Positions 25,503 through 37,297 of a stretch of DNA of 64,000 nt are shown piece by piece (the stretch's first letter is position 1; each line of letters opens with the position of its first letter). A program made the position numbers and the translations under genes. The DNA comes from Centroberyx gerrardi. Lineage: Eukaryota > Chordata > Actinopteri > Beryciformes > Berycidae. The DNA lies in assembly GCF_048128805.1 (NCBI RefSeq), contig NC_136017.1, forward strand, positions 15,090,307 through 15,154,306, read 5' to 3'. The notes beneath the pieces are model-generated. The model saw nothing but the letters and a program-made list of their open reading frames with translations, was not told the DNA's origin and searched no databases.

Positions 25503-25540
25503 TTGAGATACTAAGTTATTATTTTGAGATACTAAGTTTG
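25492..25540. repeat. Inverted terminal units of the minisatellite
   Basis: At 25,492-25,516 ACTTAGTATCT and AGATACTAAGT form a perfect 11-bp stem with a 3-base loop. A further inverted unit (TTTTGAGATACTAAG) follows, so the last two units of the array are in reverse orientation. Confidence 0.85.
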
Positions 25541-25866
25541 TGACAAGAGTTTTTCTATATAAATTTTAGCCCATATACATTTCTTAATTAAGCTGTGTTG
25601 GAAATCTAATACACAAACACAAATAATATGTTTCAGGGGTACAGCACCACAGACTGAATGACAAACAAAATGGTTTTTCAGTAAGTGAAGAAATGTTCTA
25701 ATCTGAAAATAATCCTAACACATATAATAACACATTAATACAGCATGTGTGTGTCCAGTATAGTGAAGTCATATGCTCCTACAGTACAGCAGCGTCAGTC
25801 ACATGACGTCCCCGCAGAGCAGCAGCAGCAGCAGCCAGTTGCTTACAGGTGCTGATGCATTTGGGG

Positions 25867-27199
25867 CTATTTGTAGAAATTGAATTGCATACTGCCATTA
25901 AAATAACAGTTGTTGAAACAGCTGTCCATAAAGTCCATGCTGGATCTCTGCCGTATAGCAGGTGATGCTGTAGAGCTGTTTGAGGGGCTGGCCTCCAAAG
26001 GCCTGATGTTTCCACGGCTGGCGCATAGAATATTGCTCCACCGTTTTCTATTATCCAGAGAAGGTGCCCAGTAGCTGTGTAAAGACCTCTCGGACTTGTG
26101 TCTGCTAACGGACATGATTTCTCTCGCTTCCAGTCCGCCCTCGGCCAGTTTCTGGATGGTAGTGCTCCTGATGCTGTGATAGTAAGTAAGTAACTGATGT
26201 GCCTGCCTCTTTAGAGATAGGCTACGTGTTAGCATGGAACCCAGGTAATTGACACCCATTGGCTCCAAAGAGTAGACCACACCTCCCCTAACTTTTCTCC
26301 TCTCTTTGGATGGAGGTAAAAAGCTTTAGCCTCTTTAGGAATTTTAGATAGGTAGACTACGTTTCAAATGATGAAACTGGGCACAATTCACTTCAAACAT
26401 AGCCCCTCTTCTGCTTTGACGATCCCTTTCATGATGGTTTTTGTGGTTCTTTGTTTCCTCGTTGAAGGTGTCACATATTTGGTGCCTTAAGGTAGAAATA
26501 AAACAGGAATCATTAGGCAAGTTTGACCATGTTTCTTCATAACACCAATTATTATTATTTTGTTATTATTATGCTATTATGCAAGACTTGACAAGTCTTT
26601 TAGCCTCTTTGATGTTGCTCTTTGATTAACCCACCTGTTGAATCTCGTTTTATTACGAAAGACTGGTGTAAGTTTTCTCAGACCCTCCTTTCCTCTCCTC
26701 CCAAAATGTAGCTGGATGTCGAACCACACTTTGTTTACCAGGCCCCGTGGTGTGTTTGGGTTCATTGCCATAGTTCTCAATATTATCAGGTCCTCTTCGG
26801 TGATCGCGGGATGATGTTCAGTTTTGTCATGGCCTGCTCTCCTGAGAAACTTTATGAGTCCACTAAAGACATTATTTGACGTAGTGAACTCATTGTCTTG
26901 CATGATACACCATGCCCGACTAAGAGGAGGGTCGTTAATAAAGCGGTTAATGCCAGCTCTCAACCCGACGTAGCTACTAATGGAGTAGTAGCCTACTGAC
27001 CCTGGTTACTTCTAATTGAACCATAAAATTCGCGGAGAATCCTGTTGAGATCATCTTTTGTAATAGTTGCAAAATCCACAGCTTGCTTAGTGTTTTTCAG
27101 ATAGTCCTGGAAACATTTGACAGCCCAAGAAGTTGACCGGGACGTACTGACTTCATTCCTAGACTTCTCTAATTGATTGAGCTCTTCAAAACGATTCAT
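25867..27199 (-). pseudogene. Crypton/DUF3504-like tyrosine recombinase, frame-broken
   Basis: Three consecutive minus-strand segments read as one DUF3504 protein, the family of Crypton transposon recombinases and of the host genes ZMYM2-4, QRICH1 and KIAA1958. The N-terminal segment (from ATG 27,199) has STSWAVKCFQDYLKN and LNRILREFYGSIRS. After a frameshift near 27,000 comes GYYSISSYVGLRAGINRFIN, then IMQDNEFTTSNNVF and FGRRGKEGLRKLTP, with the box-I arginine. After more shifts and stops at about 26,300-26,560 (CPVSSFET and IPKEAKAFYLHPKR still readable) the C-terminal segment has YHSIRST (the H-x-x-R box), EAREIMSVSRHKSERSLHSYW and the candidate nucleophile tyrosine near 26,072. The multiple frame breaks make it a pseudogene. 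It is an old insertion downstream of LIG4. Confidence 0.82.
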
Positions 27200-28860
27200 T
27201 TTGTATCAATATTGTAGGCTACTGGTTTTTGCTCCAGCTCTGGCAGTTACAATGTTGCCATGGAAATGGCAGAGTAATATTTTTAGTGATGAGCATGGCT
27301 AGGTGTGCTGTCATGCTGATTTGATCACATTCTAAATGTCTAGTTGACCAATCAGATTGCTTGGTCGGAACTACCTGTTGTATAACCAGTAATGAAGAAC
27401 ATTTCTCCTCTCTGGATTCTCCTAATTTTGTGTTGTCTTTGAACAAAAACCTAATAAGATATCAGCAAAATAGGAAATATTGGCCCAAGATGGCTTACTG
27501 TTAGAATTTTAATTAGAGAATTTGTTTACCCATCATAAACATTAAAATGAAATGACACCTCAAACCCATGCACCCTAGAGGGAACACTACACCATGTCAA
27601 TGAGTGCCATTATTCCCAGTATATGATTGGGAACAGGTACCTCATCGCTTTTACTTTCAAAATGTATTCATGCGGCATTTAGGCACAACAATGCCCAGGA
27701 CACCACAGGCGGCTGCCCGCACACCCCGGAGGCGATGGTAATGAAAGTTATAACATATCGATGAGTCCCAAGGCGCATCGCTGACATTTTTGAAGACAGG
27801 AAAACACGGCGACATCTTTGTTGCAGGGCCTTGAGCTGAACCGGTTTTAACGTCCCCCTGTGGTGTCCCTCAGTCTTCCCTCTCTGCCGGCTCAATGCGA
27901 GCTGCAGCCTGGCAGCAAAGGCCAGCGTTTCACACAACCACTCATTTCAGGTTAATTAACAATTTTGCCAACAAATGGTGGACCGCAGTGAGTTCAAAGA
28001 AACGATACTATTCTTGTATAAGACAAAATATTTATTACAGTTGTATATCAGTGCAGAATTAAAACAATAAAAGTACAAATGTATATGGCACAAGCCACAT
28101 AGCGAGAAAATCTGTTCAATTTCCATTTTCTGTAGCACTGCTTTAGTTGTTTTCTGACATTAAAAAACTGTATGTATGTACTCTGTAAAGGCATTTAGAC
28201 AGTGTATGACTGAGGTTAAGAAGGATGAGCACATTTCAGAGTATTACAGTGGATTATTCTATAGTTGTTACAACCTAATAACCAATTCCTCAGTGATCAT
28301 TGACTTATATACTGTATATTATATAAATATATTATACAGTATATGCTATATATTATGTAAACTGTGGATTATTGGATAAGTTATTCAATATCTGATGACA
28401 GAATAGTAAAATTTTGGATATAATCATCTGTATTTTTGAAATAAGTACAGTACCAATTTTTCCCAAAATGGATGCACAGTGTTTTACAATTAAATCCTTC
28501 TGGAAAACTTTTTTCCCTTTCCAGAAAGAGCAGCTCAACTAAACTAACAGCTCAGCTAAAACTCTGAATGGGGAATAACTGAAAAAGACCAATCAACTTC
28601 CACACTCTCTCATAATTGAACAACCAATCATTATCCCTATGCATTTCCCTGCAGCCTATCCCTTTAAAACTAATAACAAGCAACCTTAATCAGTAAAATG
28701 ATAAAGAACATAAAAAGTAAACATCTGAGAAGACAGTATTCTCCCTTAAGAGTGAAAGGGAGTTGTATTTGCCAACTGAAACCCCTGAGAAATCACATCT
28801 CTGTATATTGTAATCTGTGCTTCAAACCTCATGCCATATCTCAATCTTCTACAACCCTAT
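27200..28860. other. Intergenic, no feature recognised
   Basis: This may contain the untranslated end of the Crypton element. 28,300-28,360 has short TATA/ATAT palindromes. I see no gene. The 89-codon minus frame at 27,668-27,937 has no recognisable domain. Confidence 0.45.
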
Positions 28861-28898
28861 CTGGCATTTTTATTGTTCATCTTTTATTATTTAAATAG

Positions 28899-28904
28899 TT
28901 TATT
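28899..28904 (-). terminator. LIG4: Candidate LIG4 poly(A) signal AATAAA
   Basis: TTTATT on plus gives AATAAA on minus about 130 bases beyond the LIG4 stop codon. Two more AATAAA copies lie at 28,883-28,888 and 28,869-28,874, so cleavage probably occurs around 28,840-28,885 and the 3'UTR would be short. Confidence 0.5.
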
Positions 28905-29035
28905 GCTATTTTTAGTAGCAGTTCACACAAGCCCAGTAGCGTATTTACATAATTCAGTAATCTCAGTGTAAAATCAATCTCAGTAATAAAGTTCTAGCTA
29001 AAAGAGCAGCTTGACCAGTGTAAACTAAAGACCCT

Positions 29036-32000
29036 TTACACTAAGTAGTCACTGTCATCCATCAAATACCCTGCTTTGATAGAATGCGTCACCCACAAAT
29101 CTCTAACAATCTTAAACTTTTTCCTGAAAACACGCCTCAGCGCCCTCAAATCCAGCAGTCTGGTTTCCTCTGTGATAACGACGTGGGAGACACCTTCCTC
29201 CAACTTTTGGACCACGGTGCCTCCGTGGTAGCGGAACTCCAGCGTCCTGGTGTCCAGACACGTGGCGGGTACGGCGGTTTCGAGGTCTCCTATGTCCGCG
29301 TAGCAGTCCATGTAAGCCTTAAAGGGCCTGAACATGCTGGTGGGAAGGTCCTCCCAGCCGTACCTCTCCTCCACTTTGCCCACGTTCGCGGCCGACGACA
29401 CGTCCGCGCCGCCGATCCTGCCGAACACCTCCCGCAGCTGCCGCTCGTCCGTGTCCACGAAGTAGCTGTCGCCGTAGCTGTCGTACTCCTTGGCGAAGTG
29501 CTCCCTGGTGGAGGGCGACATGTGGATCATGTGGCGCGGCTGCCACGGCACCACCTCCTTCCGGTCCAGGCACTCCCGCAGCCAGGCGGCCCACACCACG
29601 TCGTGCTGGTCGGACGAGATCAGGTTCTTCACGCGCATGTTCTCCACGCCGGCGATGACGCAGTAGGTGTCCCGGCCTGGGTTTTGGACCACGATACCCC
29701 CACACCTGATATAGTGATGATGACATCAGTAAACACTTATTTGTGATACTTATTTACATTTTAAATTACATTTCATCATCAAGCAATTAACATTTGATTC
29801 AATATTTACAGTGCTGGACCCCTAATACCTTCAGGCATGAATGAAGTTGATGACGAAGACGCACAAACAGAAAGGGAGGCGTAATTCCGAAATGCTTCAT
29901 ATCAGAGTAAACAAATTTGGCAAATAGGTTTGAAATCTCCCTTACTACTGAGACAATTTTTTTTTTACCACATCAGGCAGATGGTGGTGCTATAATGTGT
30001 AACTTTACATTTTGGCCAGTAACTCCTAAACTGTAAGGCCAAGAATATTTATAGAATAGAATTTTTCCCTCAGATTCCATGGCTCAACACAAATCCATTG
30101 CACATATTGGTTTTCATTTCAGTCTTGACAGTTTCCCACCATTTTGAATTTCATGCACAATACTTTTTTCTCTATATCTCTATATCTCAGGATGCCGTAT
30201 AGCCTATTTTTTGTATTTCTAAACAAATAAATTTATCAAAGGACGTCATTTTACCTGGCCACGCCCTTTTCCAGCTCAGCCTTGGGGTGATCCTCGCTGC
30301 CGTTCAGGATGCAGAACTCCACATCCTCAAACATATCCGTCTCCTTTTTAACCCCAGAGAGGTCCTGGGGCTTGAAGTGGTTGACGATCCCCACCGCCTT
30401 CTTGGGTTTGGCCGGCATCTTGCGCTTCTTCTTTTCCGGTTCGTCGTCGTCGATGCGAAGGTGTCGCGAGGCAAGCTTCCCGGACGCCTTGCTGCGGAAC
30501 TGATCCAGCTCTGCCAGAGTCATGCACTGGTGCCACTCCTTGTCGTCGCGGATCTTCTCGATCCTGGGGAAGCGCAGGGTGCAGTTGGTTTTATACATGT
30601 CGCTCCCTACTATTTCAGCTGCCTTGACCTGGATGATGACTGAGTTGCAGGGTTCGATGTAGACCTCTGGTTTCTCTGTCCCACACAGGATGGACGCTGG
30701 TGGGTCATTTTTCCGGTAGACTTTCCAGTGCTTGGCTAGCTTTAAACCCAAATCATACAATTCCTTCATGGTGTAGCCCGAGCCAATTCGGCAGACGGTG
30801 TGGAAGACTGAGGGCTTCTCATCCGGTTTTGGAGCTTCGGCAACGGCACATAGGAAATGGGACATCATACCACCTCGTCTTCCTTTCCCCCAATAGCCGC
30901 CAACGATCAGCAGGTCAAGCTCATCCATTAAACCATCCACATATTCCGGCTTTATTTTCAGCCATCCTTCACCCCGCTTGTCAGGTTTGTAGATAGACAA
31001 AGGATCCTTCACCATGATCCCCTCCTCTCTGTTGTCTATGGCTTCATTGAGGGCATTCACCACTTCCTGCATGGTTTTGGCTTCGGTCTTCGGCACCACG
31101 TGCATCCTTCCCTTGACGGGAGTGAAGACCGTCTGGAGGTTTTCGTCGCGCTTCTTCAGCGTCTCCTTGCCAAACTTCTGGTCGTTCACCAACAACACGT
31201 CAAACACGCAGAAGCACGTCTGTAACTCAGAGTCATCCATCAGCCTCTTGATGTCGAACTTGCTCCCTTTCTGCATGAAGGTCTCTGTGGTGGGGTTGTA
31301 CGCCATCATCTCGCCATCAAGGATACAATTCACAACATGGGGTTTGAAAACGTTGTGGATGTAAGGCGTCAGTGAGCCCTCAAGTGGCGATGCCCCAAAC
31401 TGCTGCGTGTATTCAAAAGAGTTTCGGGTAAAATACTTGTACACATCTCCATCTTTATGCAGCTGTATGCGCTCGCCATCCAGCTTGGTCTCGATAAAGA
31501 ACGTGCTGTTGCCCATCTGTTTCTCCACTTGCCGGATGTTAGCCACGGCTGCCAACATAGGCTTGAAGGCAGAGAAGAGGCCGATGGAGACGTCACTGAG
31601 GGACACAGAGAGGTTGTGGAGCTGCTGGCACACCTTGTTCAGGTCTGTGGTGACGTTGTAGAGATCAGCGGAATCTGGGTGGAAGACCTGGAGAACCGTT
31701 TCCTTGCTGATTCCGAGCTTCATGTCCTTCAGAATCATCCGGATGAGCCACTTCTGCTCCAGGGCCGAGCTCTGGGTGATGAGGTGCAGGAGGCTCTTCT
31801 TCACGAGATCCTTCTGCTTGCCGGCATTGTTGATGGCCACCGAGTCAAGAAAGTCATTGACCTCTTTGATGGTGAGGCTTCCTTGGCTGGTGCACCGTTT
31901 CTTCAGCACAAAGTAAGCCATGCCAGCGAAGTCTCCAGCTTCCCCTTGGGATGTGGTCGGAGCCCGGTAGTTCAGCAGTTTGTTGGCCTCTGGGCCATTC

Positions 32001-32317
32001 TTTGGGAGGCCTAGTACATCTATGTAGAGTTTAGCTAACATGCTCTCTTTGATGCCATAGGCCATCCGCTCTCGTTCAAAAGGAGGAACTATGAGGCGCA
32101 TGGCTGGGTAGAAAGAGTCCGTTGTTTTGGGGTTGTCTTTGTGGAGGGCAGTATGAAACTTCCTCCATGACTCAATGAAATCCCCGAGGATCTTGGATTT
32201 ATCTGGACGGAGTTTAGACTTCTGGATTTTTTCTAACGTGGTGCACAGGTGAAGGAAGGGAACCTGAGCAGCAACAGAGGTCTGATCAGCAGCATCGCTT
32301 TTGGATGTTCCCTCCAT
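29036..32317 (-). CDS. LIG4: DNA ligase IV (LIG4), two coding exons, 910 aa
   Basis: ATP-dependent ligase that works with XRCC4 and XLF to seal double-strand breaks in non-homologous end joining and V(D)J recombination, in the nucleus. Coding exons are 32,317-30,255 and 29,705-29,036 (2,733 nt, 910 aa; human 911). The start ATG ([12 protein letters not shown]) lies 9 bases after a splice acceptor; upstream in-frame codons belong to the intron. Domains: DNA-binding domain about 15-245; nucleotidyltransferase with ETKLDGER, catalytic lysine K278, motif III-IIIa DGEMMAYNP and FCVFDVLLV, motif IV EEGIMVK (431-437) and motif V WLKIKPEY (452-459); OB fold to about 615; basic nuclear-localisation stretch [15 protein letters not shown] (626-640); BRCT1 about 655-745 (W729); XRCC4-binding linker about 756-774 ([15 protein letters not shown]); BRCT2 about 810-910 (W892). 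It appears intact. The second exon is much richer in GC than the first. Confidence 0.97.
29706..30254 (-). other. LIG4: LIG4 coding intron (549 bp, GT-AG)
   Basis: On the minus strand the donor is AG|GTAAAA after GCC-AG, and the acceptor ATATCAG|GTGTGG. Joining them restores [13 protein letters not shown], which aligns with human IAEFGGYIVQNPG and keeps the frame (phase 2). Read without splicing, the upstream frame stops at once (TAA). The intron is AT-rich with no other content noticed. Confidence 0.93.
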
Positions 32318-32325
32318 GGTGAAAC

Positions 32326-33870
32326 CTGTAATACATGTCAAACAGAAAAGCAACAGTCTGAAAAAGTTGGAACAACAATTCACCCAATGACCCAGGTGGG
32401 GCAGAGAAAGGCCCTGACTGATATGGCCTGGCCACATCTCTTTTCCAGGGCACCTAGTTGCATCCCCCTATTCCCAAGCACAAACCCAGTGGCCACACAG
32501 GATATCATCACTGGTAATTCACTTTAAAACAAACAAAACTGAAATCAGCAACAATCATACAGAAAGAAATAAAATACCAATTAGACTCATTTATTTGTCT
32601 TGTGCAGTGCACCTTTTATCATTTCCCACGACTCCTATAAGTAATCAGCAAAAACAAAGCTTTTATTTTCAGGCATCAACCTCAGTTTTTCAGTCATCCC
32701 TTCGCAAAAGAATAGAATAGACAAAGAATAGAATTTCCCAATGAATCATACAAAAAGCCTGTCTTAATATATAATACAAAATAAACTCCATTTTCAAGTA
32801 GGCTTACATCACAGAGTGAATCCTCCTCCTGGTAACAAGGCCTAAGACAAGCAGTTCATCAGATTCTCAGCCCATACTTTGGTTAGTGCAAAATTATCTA
32901 GGCTAACTTTCCTCTCAAGTATCATCACCCTGTATCCCATACTGAAAAAAAAAAAAAAATTCACATAAACTTCAGAATATATTTAGAGATATTTTCTCAC
33001 CTATACAAAAACTGGCCATGTAGATGACATTCATTTAAAATATATTTTGGACACTGAATAAACACTTTATTCCTGTGAACATTCCTGTTGCATTACAATA
33101 AACATTTTCATCATGTACACCACTCAAAATATATTTTGAATGATTGTCTACATGTGCAAATACACGTTGTCCAATTTGTAAATATATGTATGTATATTTT
33201 GAAACGTATCTCTAAAATATATATATTCTAAAATATATTAGGTTTTTTTTCTTCACTATGGGCAATAATTCCATTTGGCAACATAGCTGGCTTTACAATA
33301 ACTGAAATACAGAAGTAAAATTTTCTTACGTTGATTTTTCAGTTGAAGATTCAACGTCCAGGTAGGTCAAACTTCAACATGCTCTGACATGTTCTCAAAC
33401 AAAACAAGAGCTGTTTAGATCCCAGGAACATACAGCTAACTAAAACAGGCTAATTCACACACCTAGGAATGGTATTTAGAGCTGTAACGGTAAGGTTAAC
33501 TGTTTTCTCAAACCCTCTGTACATTTTTTTTAATCTGACTAAACGTTTAACGTTGGTTAAACCTTGTTACCCGATTGTTACTCAAGTTTTATTGTGTACA
33601 TTATTGCTGACAGTTTAGCTACAAGGAAGTCTGGGGGTAGTTCCGGTTTGTTGTTTTCAAAATAAAAGCATCTGTTGTCACGGGGCATCTTCTGCCATGT
33701 ATGTATGTTTGCCGATAAACAAGGCAACTTTAATCTCTCATTTTTTAATGGAGTTTGACGTGATGGTTTTATCTTCTCCATATACAAGAGGAAACGGAAT
33801 GTACCGGGGCTAACTGGCTAACGTGATTTATTTTGCGCTTTTATTTTTGAAAGCAACCCAACGCCGGAAG
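32326..33870 (-). promoter_or_regulatory. LIG4: LIG4 5' leader intron and probable promoter
   Basis: A minus-strand acceptor (pyrimidine-rich, TGTATTACAG) ends at 32,326, so the leader is spliced and at least one non-coding exon lies upstream. A plus-strand CCGGAAGT at 33,864-33,871 (ETS/GABP-type site, common in housekeeping promoters) marks a likely promoter. The first exon could not be placed. 32,940-33,260 contains several degenerate AAATATATTTT words. The 69-codon frame at 33,578-33,787 is not recognised. Confidence 0.5.
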
Positions 33871-33871
33871 T

Positions 33872-35259
33872 GTTATTCTCTAACTATAGCGAAGGAATGT
33901 TACATATTACATTTGTTACACATTAAAACAAATCTAATTTCATTCTTACTTTGCTCTAGGTATCGTCAAGAGAGAAGGTAGTGAATTTTAAACTTGACAT
34001 AGCGGGCTACTTGGACACTTCCTCGTACACAATGGGCCTTCATGTAAAACTTTCCCTCGGAAACAAGACCTGAAATTAGTTCCTGTACAATATTGACCTA
34101 TTTCTGTTGTTTGGACTTCAGATTCATCAAATGACCTGACAGGATGTGAAGCCCAGCTTTCAAATTTTCAAGACAGCCCAATTTATACTGATGATCTTTG
34201 GTGGCACATTTTGAATTTATTTTAGCATAATGCCCTTTGAAAGTACATATGCTTTATATGTATTATGTTGCAAAATATTGTTGTTCTTTCATTCGCCAGC
34301 AGAGGGCGATACTCAAATGCTGCAGTGAGGAGTTGTTGGTTGAGAAGGTGTGGTGAGTGTCTAATAAGTGGTGGGAAGGTATATAGTACTTGTTGCCCAC
34401 ATAAAGAGGCGTTTCCCTTGACTACAATGCTGAAATAATTATGCAGCACATACTTAGATCAGAGTCCTCAGGTAGCAGGTAGTATCACCTCAATCACTAA
34501 TTAATAAGCAAATAACTCAACAAGAAGATTATTTTTCTCTACAATAAAGCTAATGGTGAAAATATTGATAAAGACAATGAAATTGAGTGGAATGGGGTGG
34601 GAATTACAATATATTTGGGGAACATTCAGGACAAATGTCTAAACATGTATAATATCAACATTTCTATCTTTCTATCATAAAAACACTAGAGATACAACAT
34701 AATACATATAACATATAATATCAGTCTTCACTCCACTTTGTCCCCCTTTTTCAATGTAAGCAGGTTAGGAAGTTTTGTTGACAAATTATATTAGGTGCGG
34801 GGAATCCTTTGGGGTTTAGTGAAGTGATGCACCTACTCCTGAAAATTAATTTCAAGCATAAATTCCTTGCTGAATACCATCCAAGCACTTAGCTGTCTTT
34901 AAACCTTTAAATAAAAGGTTAAATTAAAGCTTTTTAGACTTTGGCTTTAGCTATGTTTTGAAAATTTGTATTACATTTCGGTAGCTTGTCCACCCAAAAA
35001 GCATATATTATCATATGAAGATTTTCAAATATTGACACACTGCCATCAGAACATCATACTTGCTCTACTGGTAATTATGTATCCATGTGGGACAGAGACA
35101 AACATCTTTAAAGGCAGTTTTGACATCTTTACTGTATATACGGTTTGAAAAGAAATTACGAAATTAAGAAATTACCGAGTCGTGGTCTGTGTATGTTCAG
35201 GTAACAGCCACAGAGAGTTAATGGAGATTTATGACTTTCAACCCTGCGGTTCGATTCCA
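33872..35259. other. Intergenic, no gene; ABHD13 not found
   Basis: In human the intronless ABHD13 gene starts head-to-head with LIG4. No reading frame of about 330 codons with its GxSxG hydrolase motif is present here or anywhere to 64,000. The sequence is AT-rich and I recognise no repeat. Confidence 0.55.
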
Positions 35260-35502
35260 TCACAAGCTTGTTTTGACATTTACGCTGCCAGGTGGCTGCT
35301 GGCATAACGCCGAGTACATGCCATTACTCGTAAAGTAATGTGAAATCATTCCAAGGATGTCTTGTTCCCCGCTCCGAAGCATCTGAGGCCTGTACCAACC
35401 TAGAATCCGCCAGATGAGGTCACATTCCTCGCCCACGCAGCGCCGCTTCCTGGACACAAACACGCTGCTGATGGAGGAGGATCCATCAGCCAGCACATTC
35501 AT
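35260..35502 (-). other. Unrecognised 80-codon open frame or conserved non-coding block
   Basis: Minus-strand frame from an ATG with the segment SRKRRCVGEECDLIWRILGW in the middle. Composition is less repetitive than its surroundings and could be single-copy. A possible acceptor (TTTGTGTCCAG) and a GT after GGATTCTAG flank the central part, so a small exon is conceivable. No signal peptide is evident and I recognise no family. It may equally be regulatory DNA. Confidence 0.2.
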
Positions 35503-35544
35503 TAGTCTAGTCCAGCGTTAATCATGTAGTTTGATCATTAATTT

Positions 35545-35715
35545 GGCTTCGGCTGGTTAGGGGTTAGGGCTCTTTCATCTGGGCGACTCGGGTTCAAGCC
35601 CTGCTGAAGTGTCCTTGAGCAAAACACTGAATCCCGACCAGCTCCAGGTGCTATTCTGCAGCTGAGCCTGACCTTTGACCTCTGGTGGAGGCAAGAGCAC
35701 AGGGAATTCCCCCTA
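35545..35715 (+). repeat. tRNA-SINE-like fragment
   Basis: CTCGGGTTCAAGCCC resembles a pol III B box (GGTTCAANNCC). It is followed by TGTCCTTGAGCAAAACACTGA and CCAGCTCCAGGTGCT, a body common to teleost SINEs. Ends are not defined. Confidence 0.45.
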
Positions 35716-36273
35716 TAGAGATCAACAGAGCGTCACAAAACTGATTTAAAACACAGAGAGAAGAGAAAATCAAGCTTGTGCAGGTGCGATTTTTAAAAAA
35801 ACCCCAAAAGCCTTATAGTAGCATCTCACCTAAAACGAGCCAAAAAAAAATACTTCATTGTGATCCAACATGCAAAACTGAGTCTAGCTCCTCTTTCACT
35901 TTGTCAACAACCCAAATATGTTTTTTTCTAACACGATACAATTGCTCCTCTTTGCCAACAGGGGGCGACCTCCATCTGCGGAGGAAGCGGCGGGCGGCAG
36001 GGAGTCCTGAGTCACACGCCAGCCAGGGTTGTTTACTTCTCTGCTGCTGCTGCTGCTGCTGCAGTGGAGGATCCTGGGATACGTGTGTGTGGGGAGGAGG
36101 AGGGAGGAGGGAGGGAGGAGGGAGGAGGTCCATTTAGAGCTACTATGTGCTCTGGCAGTGAACCCAACTGCGTTTCCACTCCACACACGATGCAGTGCAG
36201 CGGGATAGAGGGGGGGAAGCTCCCGCACTCACCGACTGAACCTGCGTGTGTGTGTGCATGTACAGTATGTGCA

Positions 36274-36314
<41 letters not shown>

Positions 36315-37266
36315 TGCCGTGCAGCCATCCCCCTCCTCTGCAGTAAAGGGTCTGTCATGCCTTCATGCAGCAGCAGATAGAGAGAGAGGGAGAGTTACAT
36401 AAGCCCCTGCTGGATGTGCGGCTGCACTGCAGCGCGCGGCCGGACCTAACAAGACGGTAAACAAGTGACGTCACTGCTTCCGTGGCATGCATCAGCTTGC
36501 ACCGGGGACCGAGGAGGAGGAGGAGGGAGGAGGAGGAGGGGGTTAGCGGTGTCGGTCGGTGTAGGGCTGAGTGTGATTTTGGCACGGAGGCGGCGAGGGA
36601 AAGCGAGAGAATGAGCTGAGTAACAGACCTAAGAGCCACCAGGATGAGGTGGCCGATGATTAAGCCGCATCAGCCTCCGCATTCAGGGGGAGACTTGTTG
36701 GTGATGATGATGCGCGCCTTCGGAAGCGACGCCAACACCGCCTCCGCTCCTCTGATTGGCTGGTTGAGAAAACACCCGCATATGTGCACTGAATGTACAA
36801 GATAATAGGGACACTTGCTGTTTTCATGAAGTAGTAAAAAAACCCTTATTGACGTCCCTTATTAAATCTATACCGATCACAAAGGAGGAGATAAATAGAA
36901 GAGAAGCGTGTGTATTTTTGGAGTCTGGACCCAGGCAGGGATCTAAAAAGGTGACGGCGCACCAGCTGCCGCCGACGGCCCGCAGGCAGAAGCTGACATC
37001 CATTCATTACTGATACCACATGTGTACGCACCCGCATGTACAGCACCTCATGTGTGTTCCCAGCAGTTGTTGTATAAACACAGCAAAAAACAAAAACAAA
37101 AAAAGAATGCGGCGAACTTGCCAAAGCCGGTTTTTTGATTCGGCGCCGCCTCGAGACAAGATTGAACTCTGAACTCTTCACCGCGTAATCTTACACGAAT
37201 GTCAGGGGAGATGGGGACAGGGAGATCCTGTTCACGTAATATCCAGACACATAACACAAAATGTTT

Positions 37267-37297
37267 ACCCCCCCCCCCACCCACCCACCCACCCATT
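37267..37297. repeat. C-tract and (CCCA)n
   Basis: A run of nine or more C followed by four CCCA/CCAC units. Confidence 0.9.

Noticed and set aside
29084..29746. 220-codon open frame on the plus strand
   Set aside because: It lies antisense to LIG4 exon 2, which aligns to BRCT domains. The frame is open only because third positions there are G or C.
36643..36810. 55-codon frame starting MRWPMIKPHQPP within the CpG island
   Set aside because: No family resemblance and ordinary length for CpG-rich DNA. Not enough to call a gene.
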